Shown: positions 23,959-32,380 of the stretch, one piece after another
Layout: each line of letters starts with the position of its first letter
How positions within the stretch are numbered: position 1 is the stretch's first letter
From: an uncultured Lachnospiraceae bacterium
GTDB lineage: Bacteria > Bacillota > Clostridia > Lachnospirales > Lachnospiraceae
DNA length: 42,500 nucleotides
Direction: 5' to 3'
Assembly: GCA_910585295.1 (NCBI GenBank)
Contig: CAJUDE010000007.1
Span: forward strand, 1-42,500
The notes under the pieces: model-generated
Database searches by the model: none
What the model was told of the DNA's origin: nothing
The model's input: only the letters and a program-made list of their open reading frames with translations
Program-made: the position numbers and the translations under genes

Positions 23959-24735
23959 CTATTTTACTTTTGTAAACAGCCTTCGGGCATTTTCCCTGGT
24001 GGCTTCCACCACTTCCTCATAAGAAATTCCCCGGATATTTGCAATCTCCTTGGCCACATATGGAAGGTTGCAGGAAGAATTCCTTTTTCCACGTTCTGGC
24101 TCCGGTGACAGATATGGGCAGTCTGTTTCCAATAGAATATGCCCCAGCGGGATTGCTGCTGCCGTTTCTTTTAATTTCTTAGCATTCTTAAAGGTCACCA
24201 CTCCGCCAATGCCAATATAATAGCCCATTTTTACATACTCTTTTGCCATCTCTGGGGAATAGGAGAAGCAGTGGACCACTCCTGGGATTTGCTCCCCATG
24301 GATACCCTGCATTAATTTCAAGGTATCTTCTGCGGCGTCCCTGGAATGGATAATCACTGGAAGCCCAACTTCCCTAGCCAGTTCCATCTGACGGCAAAAC
24401 CAATACCGCTGGCTGCTTTTTGCCCCATCCTCTTTCTCCCAGTAATAGTCCAGCCCAATTTCCCCAACAGCCACTACTTTCGGCAGGCTGCACTGTTCTT
24501 TCAGCCACCCATATACCTCTTCGTCCAAGTCGGATATATCGCTTGGATGGATGCCGACGGCTCCGTACACAAATTCATACTGCCCTGCCAGGCTAAGGGT
24601 CTTTTTAACCCCTTCCAAATCAGAGCCTACATTTATTATGGTTTCAATCCCATGTTCGCCCATAGACAGCAGAAGCTCTTCCCGGTCAGGGTCGAACCTC
24701 TGGTCGTCATAGTGGGCATGGCTTTCAAATATCAT
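23959..24735 (-). CDS. tatD: TatD family metal-dependent hydrolase
   Basis: The 258-residue protein is a TIM-barrel DNase of the TatD family. Metal-binding and catalytic residues are visible: SHAHYDD (the HxH pair), VGEIGLDYYW (glutamate), VIIHSRDA, GVVHCFSYSP and LLETDCPYLSPEP (aspartate). TatD enzymes are exonucleases active on DNA and are linked to repair or DNA turnover. Its ATG overlaps the stop of the GGDEF gene (ATGA), and there is no ribosome binding site of its own, so it depends on translational coupling. Its stop is 10 bp before the promoter of the ABC operon. Confidence 0.93.
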   Translation of the reverse strand: MIFESHAHYDDQRFDPDREELLLSMGEHGIETIINVGSDLEGVKKTLSLAGQYEFVYGAVGIHPSDISDLDEEVYGWLKEQCSLPKVVAVGEIGLDYYWEKEDGAKSSQRYWFCRQMELAREVGLPVIIHSRDAAEDTLKLMQGIHGEQIPGVVHCFSYSPEMAKEYVKMGYYIGIGGVVTFKNAKKLKETAAAIPLGHILLETDCPYLSPEPERGKRNSSCNLPYVAKEIANIRGISYEEVVEATRENARRLFTKVK

Positions 24736-26357
24736 AATACCACACTTTCTTCTTCATCCCCATGTATCAGGCAAATACTGTTTTTCCTTTTCTTTTTCAC
24801 ACGGTATAATGCCTTATCTGCCGCATAAAGGTAATCCCACATCCGGTTCTGGTATTTTGGGATGCTGTTGCAGATTCCTTGGGATACAGTGACATAATCC
24901 GATACTTGGGAATCTTTATGTTCTAATTTTAGACCTAACATCCGCCCCCGCAGCTCCTTTGCCAAATCCAGGGCTTCTTCATCTGTTTTTCCATAGTAGA
25001 TTATAATAAATTCATCCCCGCCATAACGCGCGCAAAAAATATTTTCATCCCTTTGCATAAATTCATCCAGTATTTTGCCAATCTCCATCAAGCATATATC
25101 CCCTGCCTGGTGCCCATAGGCATCATTGTACTGCTTAAAATAATCTACATCAAAAATCTCTATCGCAAGAAGTTTATGCCTTTCCCTGGCCTTGTCAAAA
25201 ATCTTTGAGGCATAATCATTTAGCTTATAACGGTTTGGCAGCCCAGTGAGCGCATCCTTCTCTGAACGCTCCTGCAGGATTTCCTTTTCCTTTATCAGTT
25301 TCCGTTCTTTCTTCCTTGCTTTTTCCAGGCTAAAGCGAAGCTCTATGGACTGGTGGATGGCTCCAATATTTTCTTCCTTTAAGAGCCTCCCCCCTTCATA
25401 AATCTTCGCGCATATTTCCAGATAATCCCCCCTGTTCTGAACCGCCCGGAAATATTCTGCCTGACGCCGCAAAAGTTCCATTTTCAGGTGTGTAATCCCC
25501 GTGGCTTTCGCCATATCCCCCAATCTTGGGAACAACTTTTGCAATTCCTCATACTTTCCAATCTCCAGCAAAAAATCCAGAAAATCAAAAATCTCTTCAT
25601 GGCATTCCAAAAAGGACTGCTGCCCTTCTAGTTTTTTTCTAATGTTCTTAATGTACCCGTCACGCGCTTTTTCCTGCCCCTGTTCCTGCCGTATCCTGGC
25701 AAACAGCCCCTGAGACAGGAAAAAATCGCTTCCCGCCTCAGCCTGCTTCCCCATCGCAGTAATCTTCCCTTCATATTCTATGGCCTCTTTCAGGTTCCCC
25801 TGGAATAGGCTGCACCTCCCCAAAGATGCATAGGCATTGGCTAGGCTGCCCTTCCCAGACTCCTTTCCTGTATGCTCCAGAAATATATCCTGTGCCTTTC
25901 TCAAATATCGTACAGCCGCGCCATATTCACCAAACCCCATATATAGACGGCCGATATTATAATTCACCTTTGCCGTCTCATAACAGAACCCATATTTTTC
26001 CCCATAAGATATTGCAGTGATATACTGGTCTAATGCCACCGCGGTGTTGCCCCGGTTGAACGCGTCAATCCCCATTACATTATGGGACCTAACTAACAGA
26101 TTCCATTGGGACGACCTTTGTTGGTTTACAATGCCTTCTGCCAGGCAAATCACAAGACTCTGGTGGTCATTTTGGCAAAGGTAATATTCTGCCATGCAGT
26201 AATAAGCAAATCCCAACAGATATGCATCCTCTTCCTCTTTTCCAATTTCCACCATCTTGCGGCAGCTCTCCATATACGCTTCGCCCCGTTCCTGGCGAAG
26301 CTCCATCATTTCCTCTGCCAGCTTTTGCACTTCTTTCCTGTAATTCGTAAAATCCAT
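24732..26357 (-). CDS. TPR-type helical repeat and GGDEF protein (diguanylate cyclase)
   Basis: The 541-residue protein has no signal peptide or membrane segment. Residues about 40-330 are helical repeats of TPR type (for example YNIGRLYMGFGEYGAAVRYL and NAYASLGRCSLFQGNLKEAI). A coiled coil (about 345-375) leads into a GGDEF domain (375-541) with EKDALTGLPNRYKLN, the metal aspartate in FDVDYFKQYND and an intact GGDEF (446-450), so it probably makes cyclic di-GMP. The inhibitory RxxD site normally found just before GGDEF reads RDEN here and is probably absent. GGAGG precedes the ATG. The TPR part may sense or bind a partner. Confidence 0.9.
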   Translation of the reverse strand: MDFTNYRKEVQKLAEEMMELRQERGEAYMESCRKMVEIGKEEEDAYLLGFAYYCMAEYYLCQNDHQSLVICLAEGIVNQQRSSQWNLLVRSHNVMGIDAFNRGNTAVALDQYITAISYGEKYGFCYETAKVNYNIGRLYMGFGEYGAAVRYLRKAQDIFLEHTGKESGKGSLANAYASLGRCSLFQGNLKEAIEYEGKITAMGKQAEAGSDFFLSQGLFARIRQEQGQEKARDGYIKNIRKKLEGQQSFLECHEEIFDFLDFLLEIGKYEELQKLFPRLGDMAKATGITHLKMELLRRQAEYFRAVQNRGDYLEICAKIYEGGRLLKEENIGAIHQSIELRFSLEKARKKERKLIKEKEILQERSEKDALTGLPNRYKLNDYASKIFDKARERHKLLAIEIFDVDYFKQYNDAYGHQAGDICLMEIGKILDEFMQRDENIFCARYGGDEFIIIYYGKTDEEALDLAKELRGRMLGLKLEHKDSQVSDYVTVSQGICNSIPKYQNRMWDYLYAADKALYRVKKKRKNSICLIHGDEEESVVL

Positions 26358-26432
26358 ACTTTTGTTCCTCCGTAACAGCCCCTGATAAGCCGTCCATTTC
26401 CCATCTCTCCAGAATATACCTAAAATATGCCC

Positions 26433-28400
26433 TTAACAGACTTCTGCCCCAGACGGCATTTGTTTCTCAGGCACTACCAAAGACAACTCCCCATTTTCAT
26501 CCTCGGCGCATAACAGCATCCCCTCCGACAATACCCCGGCTAGCTTTGCAGGTTTTAAATTCACAAGCGCCAGGACTTTTTTCCCAACCATTTCTTCTGG
26601 GGAATAATATTTCCGGATCCCTGACACAATCTGTTTCACCTGGCTTCCAATGCGTACCTGGGAACAAAGCAGCTTCTTGGACTTCGCCACTGCCTCACAT
26701 GCAATAATTTCCCCTATCTGGAACTGCATTTTCATGAAATCATCGTATTCAATTTCTGCCTTTGGCTCTATGTCGATGCCTGCCTCTTCCGGTTCAGGGC
26801 TTGCCCCCTGCGGCTCTTGGTACAGTTCTTCCACTTTTGCCAGCACATCTTCCAGCTTCATCCGTTCAAAAAGGATTTCTGGCTGGGAGGTTACCTTTGT
26901 CCCGCTTGCAAAATGCCCAAAGCTCCCAAGCTCATCAAACGGAACCTCAAAAGCATTTAACTGAGACAGGATCTTTTCAGAAGTTTCTGGCATAAAGCCC
27001 TTAAGCAGGCTGGCCCCAATCGTAATGCTTTCCACCAGATTATATAAAACGGTGGCAAGGCGTGGCTTAGATGCCTCTTCTTTTGCCAAAATCCACGGCG
27101 TTGTCTCATCGATATACTTATTGCAACGCTTAAACAGGTTGAAAATCTCTGTCAATGCGTCTGCCACCCGCAGCTCGTTCATTTTTGCCGTCACCACATC
27201 CACTGTGCCTGTCACTACTTTTTTCAGGTCTTCGTCGACTGGTTCCGACACATTCTCGTTGGCAACTACTCCGTCAAAATATTTATTACTCATGGAAATA
27301 GTGCGGTTCACCAGGTTCCCCAAGGTATTTGCCAAATCAGAATTGCGCCGTTCTGTCACTAATTCCCAAGAAATCACCCCATCATTATCAAAAGGCATTT
27401 CATGGAGCAGGAAATACCGGACCGCATCTACGCCAAATATTTCTGTCATGTCATCGGCATACAATACGTTCCCTTTTGATTTGCTCATCTTGCCATCCCC
27501 CTGCAGCAGCCAAGGATGCCCAAAAATTTGTTTTGGCAGGGGCAAATCCAAAGCCATCAAGAAAATTGGCCAGTAAATCGTGTGGAACCGGATAATGTCT
27601 TTCCCAATCAGATGAAGGTCTGCCGGCCAATTCTTTTGGAATAATTCACTAGAATCCCCGTTTACATCATAGCCAATTTTAGTGATATAATTGCTCAACG
27701 CGTCCAGCCATACATAGATGACATGCTTTGGGTCAAAATCCACTGGGATCCCCCAACTAAAGGAAGTCCTGGACACGCACAAATCCTGAAGCCCTGGCAG
27801 CAGGAAGTTGTTCATCATCTCATTTTTGCGCGAAACAGGCTGGATAAAATCAGGATGGGAGTTGATATGCTCAATTAAACGGTCCGCATACTTTCCCATT
27901 TTAAAGAAATATGCTTCTTCCCTGGCTGGCTGCACATCCCCGCCGCAATCTGGGCATTTCCCGTCCACTAACTGGGATTCTGTCCAAAAAGACTCACATG
28001 GGGTGCAGTACAGCCCTTCGTATGCGCCTTTGTAAATGTCCCCCTGGCTATAAAGCTTTTGAAAAATCTTCGCCACCTGTTCTTCATGGTCTTTGTCAGT
28101 GGTACGCACAAAGCTGTCATAAGATGAATTCATTAAATCCCAAATACCTTTCACTTTCCCTGCAACTTTGTCCACATATTCTTTGGGCGTAATCCCGGCT
28201 TCCTCCGCCTTAATTTGGATTTTCTGCCCATGCTCGTCCGTCCCAGTCTGAAAATAAACATCATATCCTTCTTGGCGTTTAAACCTTGCGATGCTGTCTG
28301 CCAATACAATCTCATAGGTATTCCCAATATGGGGTTTCCCAGATGTATAAGCAATCGCTGTTGTTATATAGTATTTTCCTTTGCCGCACTTTGTACACAT
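26433..28400 (-). CDS. metG: Methionyl-tRNA synthetase
   Basis: This 655-residue class I synthetase charges tRNA-Met. It has the HIGH-type motif KPHIGNTYEI, a zinc knuckle (CTPCESFW and GKCPDCGG), WLDALSNYI, the KMSKS motif GKMSKSKGN, an anticodon-binding helical domain and a C-terminal tRNA-binding (EMAP-like) domain (about 550-655) starting MKMQFQIGEIIACEA. The start at 28400 (MCTKCGKGKYYITT) follows AAGGAGG by eight bases; the frame upstream runs through the T-box leader and is not coding. Expression should be controlled by the T-box. Confidence 0.97.
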   Translation of the reverse strand: MCTKCGKGKYYITTAIAYTSGKPHIGNTYEIVLADSIARFKRQEGYDVYFQTGTDEHGQKIQIKAEEAGITPKEYVDKVAGKVKGIWDLMNSSYDSFVRTTDKDHEEQVAKIFQKLYSQGDIYKGAYEGLYCTPCESFWTESQLVDGKCPDCGGDVQPAREEAYFFKMGKYADRLIEHINSHPDFIQPVSRKNEMMNNFLLPGLQDLCVSRTSFSWGIPVDFDPKHVIYVWLDALSNYITKIGYDVNGDSSELFQKNWPADLHLIGKDIIRFHTIYWPIFLMALDLPLPKQIFGHPWLLQGDGKMSKSKGNVLYADDMTEIFGVDAVRYFLLHEMPFDNDGVISWELVTERRNSDLANTLGNLVNRTISMSNKYFDGVVANENVSEPVDEDLKKVVTGTVDVVTAKMNELRVADALTEIFNLFKRCNKYIDETTPWILAKEEASKPRLATVLYNLVESITIGASLLKGFMPETSEKILSQLNAFEVPFDELGSFGHFASGTKVTSQPEILFERMKLEDVLAKVEELYQEPQGASPEPEEAGIDIEPKAEIEYDDFMKMQFQIGEIIACEAVAKSKKLLCSQVRIGSQVKQIVSGIRKYYSPEEMVGKKVLALVNLKPAKLAGVLSEGMLLCAEDENGELSLVVPEKQMPSGAEVC

Positions 28401-28431
28401 AATATTTGCCTCCTTTTGCGCCCCTATGCAT

Positions 28432-28715
28432 AAAAAACGCCTTCTATAATATGAATTATAGAAGGCGGAATGCTCCACGGTACCACTTCTTTTTACCTGC
28501 CCCTCACAGGGCAAGCCTCTGCAAGTATCTTTATACTCTCCGCTGTAACAGGCGTTCCTGTCACTGCCTAGCTGCCCTTGCGCCACAGTTCAGCAATGCC
28601 ACTCCAAAGCCATCTTCCGCACAACTTCCTGGATCCCTTCCCACCCGCCGGGACTCTCTGCGCCGCTCTTTTATGCGTACTCTCTTCTTCGCTGTGTTTC
28701 AATGATATGATTTAT
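28432..28715 (-). ncRNA. T-box riboswitch leader of metG
   Basis: On the minus strand the T-box core AAGTGGTACCGTGGAGC (28472-28488) is followed by a terminator with 13-bp arms (CGCCTTCTATAAT and complement, 28438-28467) and TTTTTT (28432-28437). The region upstream to about 28715 is structured, as expected for stem I. An ATG at 28611-28613 is a possible specifier codon; this is an inference. It senses uncharged tRNA, here presumably tRNA-Met. Confidence 0.92.
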
Positions 28716-28721
28716 TATCAA

Positions 28722-28750
28722 AGACTACCATAGAACCATTGGAAAGTCAA
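28722..28750 (-). promoter_or_regulatory. Promoter of the metG T-box transcript
   Basis: Minus-strand TTGACT (28745-28750), 17-base spacer, TAGTCT (28722-28727). It lies just upstream of the T-box leader. Confidence 0.7.
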
Positions 28751-28773
28751 GATAAAAGGCAAAGCCGGCTTAA

Positions 28774-28792
28774 CCTAAATTATAAATTTAGG
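28774..28792 (-). terminator. Possible terminator of the PatB-like gene
   Basis: A short stem CCTAAAT / ATTTAGG lies 15 bp past the PatB-like stop codon. The following minus-strand sequence TTAAGCCGGCTTTGCCTTTTATC is only partly T-rich, so termination may be weak. Confidence 0.4.
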
Positions 28793-28806
28793 AACTGCTG
28801 CCATCT

Positions 28807-30012
28807 CTAAAAAACATAAGTTTTTAACCGCTCAAACGCCTCCTGCACCCTAGAAAAAGGCAAAGCCAGGTTTATGCGGATTGCCCATGGGCCATGGAAC
28901 GGCCTGCCGTCCTGCCAGGCAACCCCTACGTCCCATCCCGCTTTCAAAAGCCCATCCAGCGAAGCGCCATGCCCCTTGCACCACTGGAAGCAATCCAAAA
29001 ACAGCATATATGTGCCTTCTGGCTTGCTTACCTGGACGCCTGGGAAATGCTCCCAAATAAAACCACATGCATAATCCACATTCCCACTCAGCACCTGGCA
29101 CAGCTCATCCACCCATTCCTGCCCTTCTGGCTGATACGCCCCAATCAATGCATGCATGGAAAGCACATTCATATTGTTATAGTGGGACTTGCTGCCATTG
29201 GCGCGTACCCGATCCCTCAGATATGGGTTGTAAATAATATGGTAGCTGCCCACCAGCCCAGCAAGGTTAAAGGTTTTGCTGGGGGCATACACTGCAATCG
29301 CCCGGTTTTTGGCGTCTTCACTAATAGACTGTGTTGGGATATGCTTATGCCCATTCAGGATAATATCAGACCATATTTCATCAGAAATTACCACGCAGCC
29401 ATTTGCCTGATAAACCTCCATAGCACGTTCCAGCTCCCACCGCTCCCACACACGGCCGCAAGGGTTATGCGGGCTGCACAGCACTGCCACATGGATTTTA
29501 TGTTCCTTTAGCTTCCTGTCCATATCTTCATAATCCATCCGCCATATTTGCTCCCCATCCAGCTTTAAAGGGCTGTGGACAATCTGGTACCCATTATTCC
29601 CTATGCTGTTTGTAAACCCAATGTAAGTGGGGCTGTGCAGCAATACCTTATCCCCAGGCGCCGCAAATGCTGACAGTGCAGACACTACGCAGCCCAAAAC
29701 GCCATTTTCATACCCAATGCATTCCGGCTCCAGCCCTTCCACGCCATTCCGGCTCTGCTGCCAGCGGATAATTGACTGGTAATACTCTTTTGTCGGCACA
29801 AAATACCCAAACGCCGGATGTTTTACACGCTCCACCATAGCCTGCTGCACAGTCGGCACAGTGGGGAAATTCATATCTGCCACCCACATAGGGATCGGGT
29901 CAAAGCCCTCCTTTGGCAGCCCTGGCGCGCTGCCCATTTCAGTCCCCAAAGCATCTACTGCAATGGAATCCTTGCCATGGCGGTCCATGGCAGAAGTAAA
30001 GTCATATTTCAT
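28807..30012 (-). CDS. PatB/MalY-type PLP-dependent C-S lyase or aminotransferase
   Basis: The 401-residue fold-type I PLP enzyme resembles MalY/PatB cystathionine beta-lyases. Visible are MWVADMNFPTVPTVQQAM near the start, LCSPHNPCGRVWERWEL, VVISDEIWSDIIL with the PLP-contacting aspartate, APSKTFNLAGL with the Schiff-base lysine and the C-terminal arginine in AIRINLALP. Such enzymes cleave C-S bonds in cystathionine or cysteine conjugates, releasing pyruvate and ammonia. The ribosome binding site AGGAGA precedes the ATG. It lies upstream of metG but behind its own stop region, so it is probably a separate unit. Confidence 0.9.
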   Translation of the reverse strand: MKYDFTSAMDRHGKDSIAVDALGTEMGSAPGLPKEGFDPIPMWVADMNFPTVPTVQQAMVERVKHPAFGYFVPTKEYYQSIIRWQQSRNGVEGLEPECIGYENGVLGCVVSALSAFAAPGDKVLLHSPTYIGFTNSIGNNGYQIVHSPLKLDGEQIWRMDYEDMDRKLKEHKIHVAVLCSPHNPCGRVWERWELERAMEVYQANGCVVISDEIWSDIILNGHKHIPTQSISEDAKNRAIAVYAPSKTFNLAGLVGSYHIIYNPYLRDRVRANGSKSHYNNMNVLSMHALIGAYQPEGQEWVDELCQVLSGNVDYACGFIWEHFPGVQVSKPEGTYMLFLDCFQWCKGHGASLDGLLKAGWDVGVAWQDGRPFHGPWAIRINLALPFSRVQEAFERLKTYVF

Positions 30013-30138
30013 CTCTGTTCTCCTTCTATGCGTTTATATAAAATGTTTTTCCTGTCTGTCTTTTTCCTTATGGATCCGTTGCCCAAAGGACGTTGCAGCC
30101 CTCCAAAAACTTTTTTTAATGCGCACGCTTTATAACTT

Positions 30139-30675
30139 TCACGTTTTCCTAAAATAGTCACATTTCTTTTTCGCAATTGCGCGGAACTTCTCATACCCAA
30201 CCATCCCGCTGGATGCTCCCGCACGTTTTTTGCCTTTTATGTCATACAGCAAGACCCTCGTCTTTTTAAAGTCCGCCCGCCCAACTTCCTCCCATTTCAA
30301 AATATCTGGCGAACGACAAAACCGCCCAATTATCAACTTTTCTTCGTCAAAAAAAATATGGCATGAATAAAATGCGTACCCAGCTAAGAAAAACATCCCT
30401 CCCGTAAATGCATGGACCAACAGCAAAATAACGCCCATGGCAATTTCTGAATCCCAGGCAATTGCCATAAAAGCAAAAAACACGCCAAAAAGAACTATTA
30501 TAACCCCCATCGCATACATTACATAGCGAAACATCGGGGACATTGCTAAAAGCTGCATCCCAACCGGCACGCTTTTTTTCTCACGTTTATTCCTCCCAAA
30601 AATAAGATAAAGGATAAATGCGAGGAAAAAAAGCCCTCCAACAATAACCAGCCCCAAAAACCTTGTATCATCCAT
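30139..30675 (-). CDS. Membrane protein of unknown function
   Basis: The 178-residue protein has three or four membrane segments (LGLVIVGGLFFLAFILYLIF, FRYVMYAMGVIIVLFGVFFA, MGVILLLVHAFTGGMFFLAG), then a soluble C-terminal part of about 60 residues with CHIFFDEEKLIIGRF and ILKWEEVGRADFKKTRVLL, which reads like a small PH-like beta domain of the kind attached to bacterial membrane proteins. I do not recognise the family. The start at 30675 follows GGAGAGGG. It has its own promoter (30718-30746). Confidence 0.6.
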   Translation of the reverse strand: MDDTRFLGLVIVGGLFFLAFILYLIFGRNKREKKSVPVGMQLLAMSPMFRYVMYAMGVIIVLFGVFFAFMAIAWDSEIAMGVILLLVHAFTGGMFFLAGYAFYSCHIFFDEEKLIIGRFCRSPDILKWEEVGRADFKKTRVLLYDIKGKKRAGASSGMVGYEKFRAIAKKKCDYFRKT

Positions 30676-30717
30676 AATACCCTCTCCTATGCGCACTTCG
30701 GCGCGTATAATGTCTAC

Positions 30718-30746
30718 ATTATACCATGCCAATGTTTTTACTACAA
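30718..30746 (-). promoter_or_regulatory. Promoter of the 30139-30675 gene
   Basis: Minus-strand TTGTAG (30741-30746), 17-base spacer and TATAAT (30718-30723) with an extended -10 (TGG before it), 42 bp before the start codon. Confidence 0.75.
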
Positions 30747-30908
30747 TGCTTCAAGGGGCGTATATCATTTAATTTGAATGGCCCATGGGCATGAAATATC
30801 AGAACAACTTTAGCGGTATATTTCTTTTCCGCCGCAGTATCCTCGCTTCGCTGGGGCAGGCCCTGCGATAATTGATTTTTATTTTGTGGTAATCCGAAGG
30901 AATTACCT
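30747..30908. other. Gene-free stretch before the membrane protein promoter
   Basis: No gene or clear structure is seen in these bases. It separates the terminator at 30909-30960 from the promoter at 30718-30746. Confidence 0.5.
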
Positions 30909-30960
30909 ATAAAATAAAAAACTGTGGGAAATGAAGTAAATAAACTTCCATTCCCCACAG
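30909..30960 (-). terminator. Terminator of the 31.0-34.6 kb gene group
   Basis: A stem of about 16 bp (CTGTGGGAAATGAAGT facing ACTTCCATTCCCCACAG, 30922-30960) ends on the minus strand in TTTTTTATTTTAT. It is about 60 bp beyond the stop of the 31022 gene. Confidence 0.85.
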
Positions 30961-31021
30961 CCCTGCCTGCATATGGCTGCCAGGCATCCGCCCAATGCCC
31001 TGCTATTGCTTCTGAAATTAC

Positions 31022-31696
31022 TTATTGCCCTTTCTTTACCTCTTCCTTACCTCCTGAAGAAAACAAGAGTTCCGCTGAAAAATAAGACTGCTGCACATAC
31101 TCATCCCCCAGCATACGTTTATCCAACATGCGTTTTGCTTGCAGTTTTTCAAACTGCTCTTGAAGCTGTTCGCTGCGCTGCATCCGCCTCTCCCAGAAGC
31201 TATCCTCCGCCTTCTGGTGAAACAGGCTTTTCCCATTCCCATTCTGGTACCCTGCACTCCAGCTCTGCCCACTGTATTCCTCTTTTGACGCCCCAAAATT
31301 GTGGATTGAAAACCTTCCACCACAGATGCCGGCCCATGGGTCTTGGAACCCAAAATCATATTTTAAGGTATCCAGCACCCATTTTTCATATTCTGGGTCT
31401 GCCTTCATAGCCTCAAATCCCGCATCTGAAATATGGACAGAAAAGGACGCGCCCATCTGGGAAGGGCTGATGGGGATATTGGATATTTTGTCATGGATAT
31501 ATTGCTTATATTCTTCCAGATCCATCTCTTTTGGCGTTATTTCCAGCTTCCCCGTTTGCTGCGCTTCTAAGGTTTTTTGCGCTATTTTTTCTGCAAAAGC
31601 CACTTCCCCTGCCTGCGTCTGCCCCGCCCCATAACTTTTTAAAAAATTATGGTATCCCTTTGTCATATAATTTACATGTATTGTATTATCATCCAT
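31022..31696 (-). CDS. Conserved-looking protein of unknown function (second of a pair)
   Basis: The 224-residue soluble protein starts at the ATG at 31696, four bases after the upstream stop codon; frames starting earlier overlap that gene. It has NIPISPSQMGASFSVHISDAGF and WVLDTLKYDFGFQDPWAG, and ends with a charged helix (MQRSEQLQEQFEKLQAKRML). It has no signal peptide or membrane segment. I recall similar pairs in Lachnospiraceae annotated only as hypothetical (DUF6033-like), but cannot confirm. It is probably made together with the preceding protein. Confidence 0.6.
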   Translation of the reverse strand: MDDNTIHVNYMTKGYHNFLKSYGAGQTQAGEVAFAEKIAQKTLEAQQTGKLEITPKEMDLEEYKQYIHDKISNIPISPSQMGASFSVHISDAGFEAMKADPEYEKWVLDTLKYDFGFQDPWAGICGGRFSIHNFGASKEEYSGQSWSAGYQNGNGKSLFHQKAEDSFWERRMQRSEQLQEQFEKLQAKRMLDKRMLGDEYVQQSYFSAELLFSSGGKEEVKKGQ

Positions 31697-31700
31697 CCAC

Positions 31701-32351
31701 TCATCCCCAAAAGTCATATTTATTCCCAAAAGATGCATACTGATTTCCACTTGCATTATATTTGCTGGAAAAGCTTAGGGCATTTGCGCCTGCATTGTCA
31801 GCAATCCGCCCTCCCAGAAAAGCAACCTTTTCAGAGAAGGTCCCAGTAGCCCCAAAAAGTTTTTCCAAGCTATCCACATCTGCACCTTTTAATGTATCTT
31901 TCTCAACATGCAAAACCCCGTCTTTCCCTATCGTAATCCCGGCAGCCTTTAAGGCTTCGCTGTCCTCAGCAGCCGCATCCTTAAGCATCTGGCGGTAATA
32001 GTCATCCAAGGATGAGGAGCCTGGCTTTAACAATTTTAATGTGCTGTTATATCCCTCCACCAATTTTTCCACATGGCTGACTATTTCTTCGGTATTCCCG
32101 CTTTCTTTTGCTTTGGCAAACATAGAATCCTGCGCATTTGCCAAAGCTTCGGCGTTTTTCGCCAATTCCTCTGCCGCCTTCTCTAGCTTTTCATAACTGC
32201 CCTTTTTGGCAAGGTTTGCGTTTGCCTCAGCCCCAAACACATCCTCCAGGCTATTTTTGTTGTTTTTGTTCATGTAATCCACAAGGGACATTTGCACTGG
32301 GACCCCGGCTTTCCTCGCTGTCTCATTCATAATTTGGTCTGTTACTCTCAT
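31701..32351 (-). CDS. Helical protein of unknown function (first of a pair)
   Basis: The 216-residue protein is mostly helical, with alanine/glutamate-rich coiled-coil stretches (LEKAAEELAKNAEALANAQD). Near residues 145-175 it reads GITIGKDGVLHVEKDTLK followed by DSLEKLFG, a pattern resembling the C-terminal part of flagellar cap protein FliD or hook-associated proteins. No other flagellar gene is seen in the window, so this is a resemblance, not an assignment. AAAGGAGG precedes the ATG. No signal peptide is seen. It lies 30 bp downstream of the histidine kinase gene and may share its transcript. Confidence 0.6.
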   Translation of the reverse strand: MRVTDQIMNETARKAGVPVQMSLVDYMNKNNKNSLEDVFGAEANANLAKKGSYEKLEKAAEELAKNAEALANAQDSMFAKAKESGNTEEIVSHVEKLVEGYNSTLKLLKPGSSSLDDYYRQMLKDAAAEDSEALKAAGITIGKDGVLHVEKDTLKGADVDSLEKLFGATGTFSEKVAFLGGRIADNAGANALSFSSKYNASGNQYASFGNKYDFWG

Positions 32352-32380
32352 ACTCTGCCTCCTTTTTTTGCCATACCTGC

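Noticed and set aside
28401..28586. N-terminal extension of methionyl-tRNA synthetase
   Set aside because: That stretch is the T-box leader and terminator; the known family starts near MCTKCGKGKYYITT.
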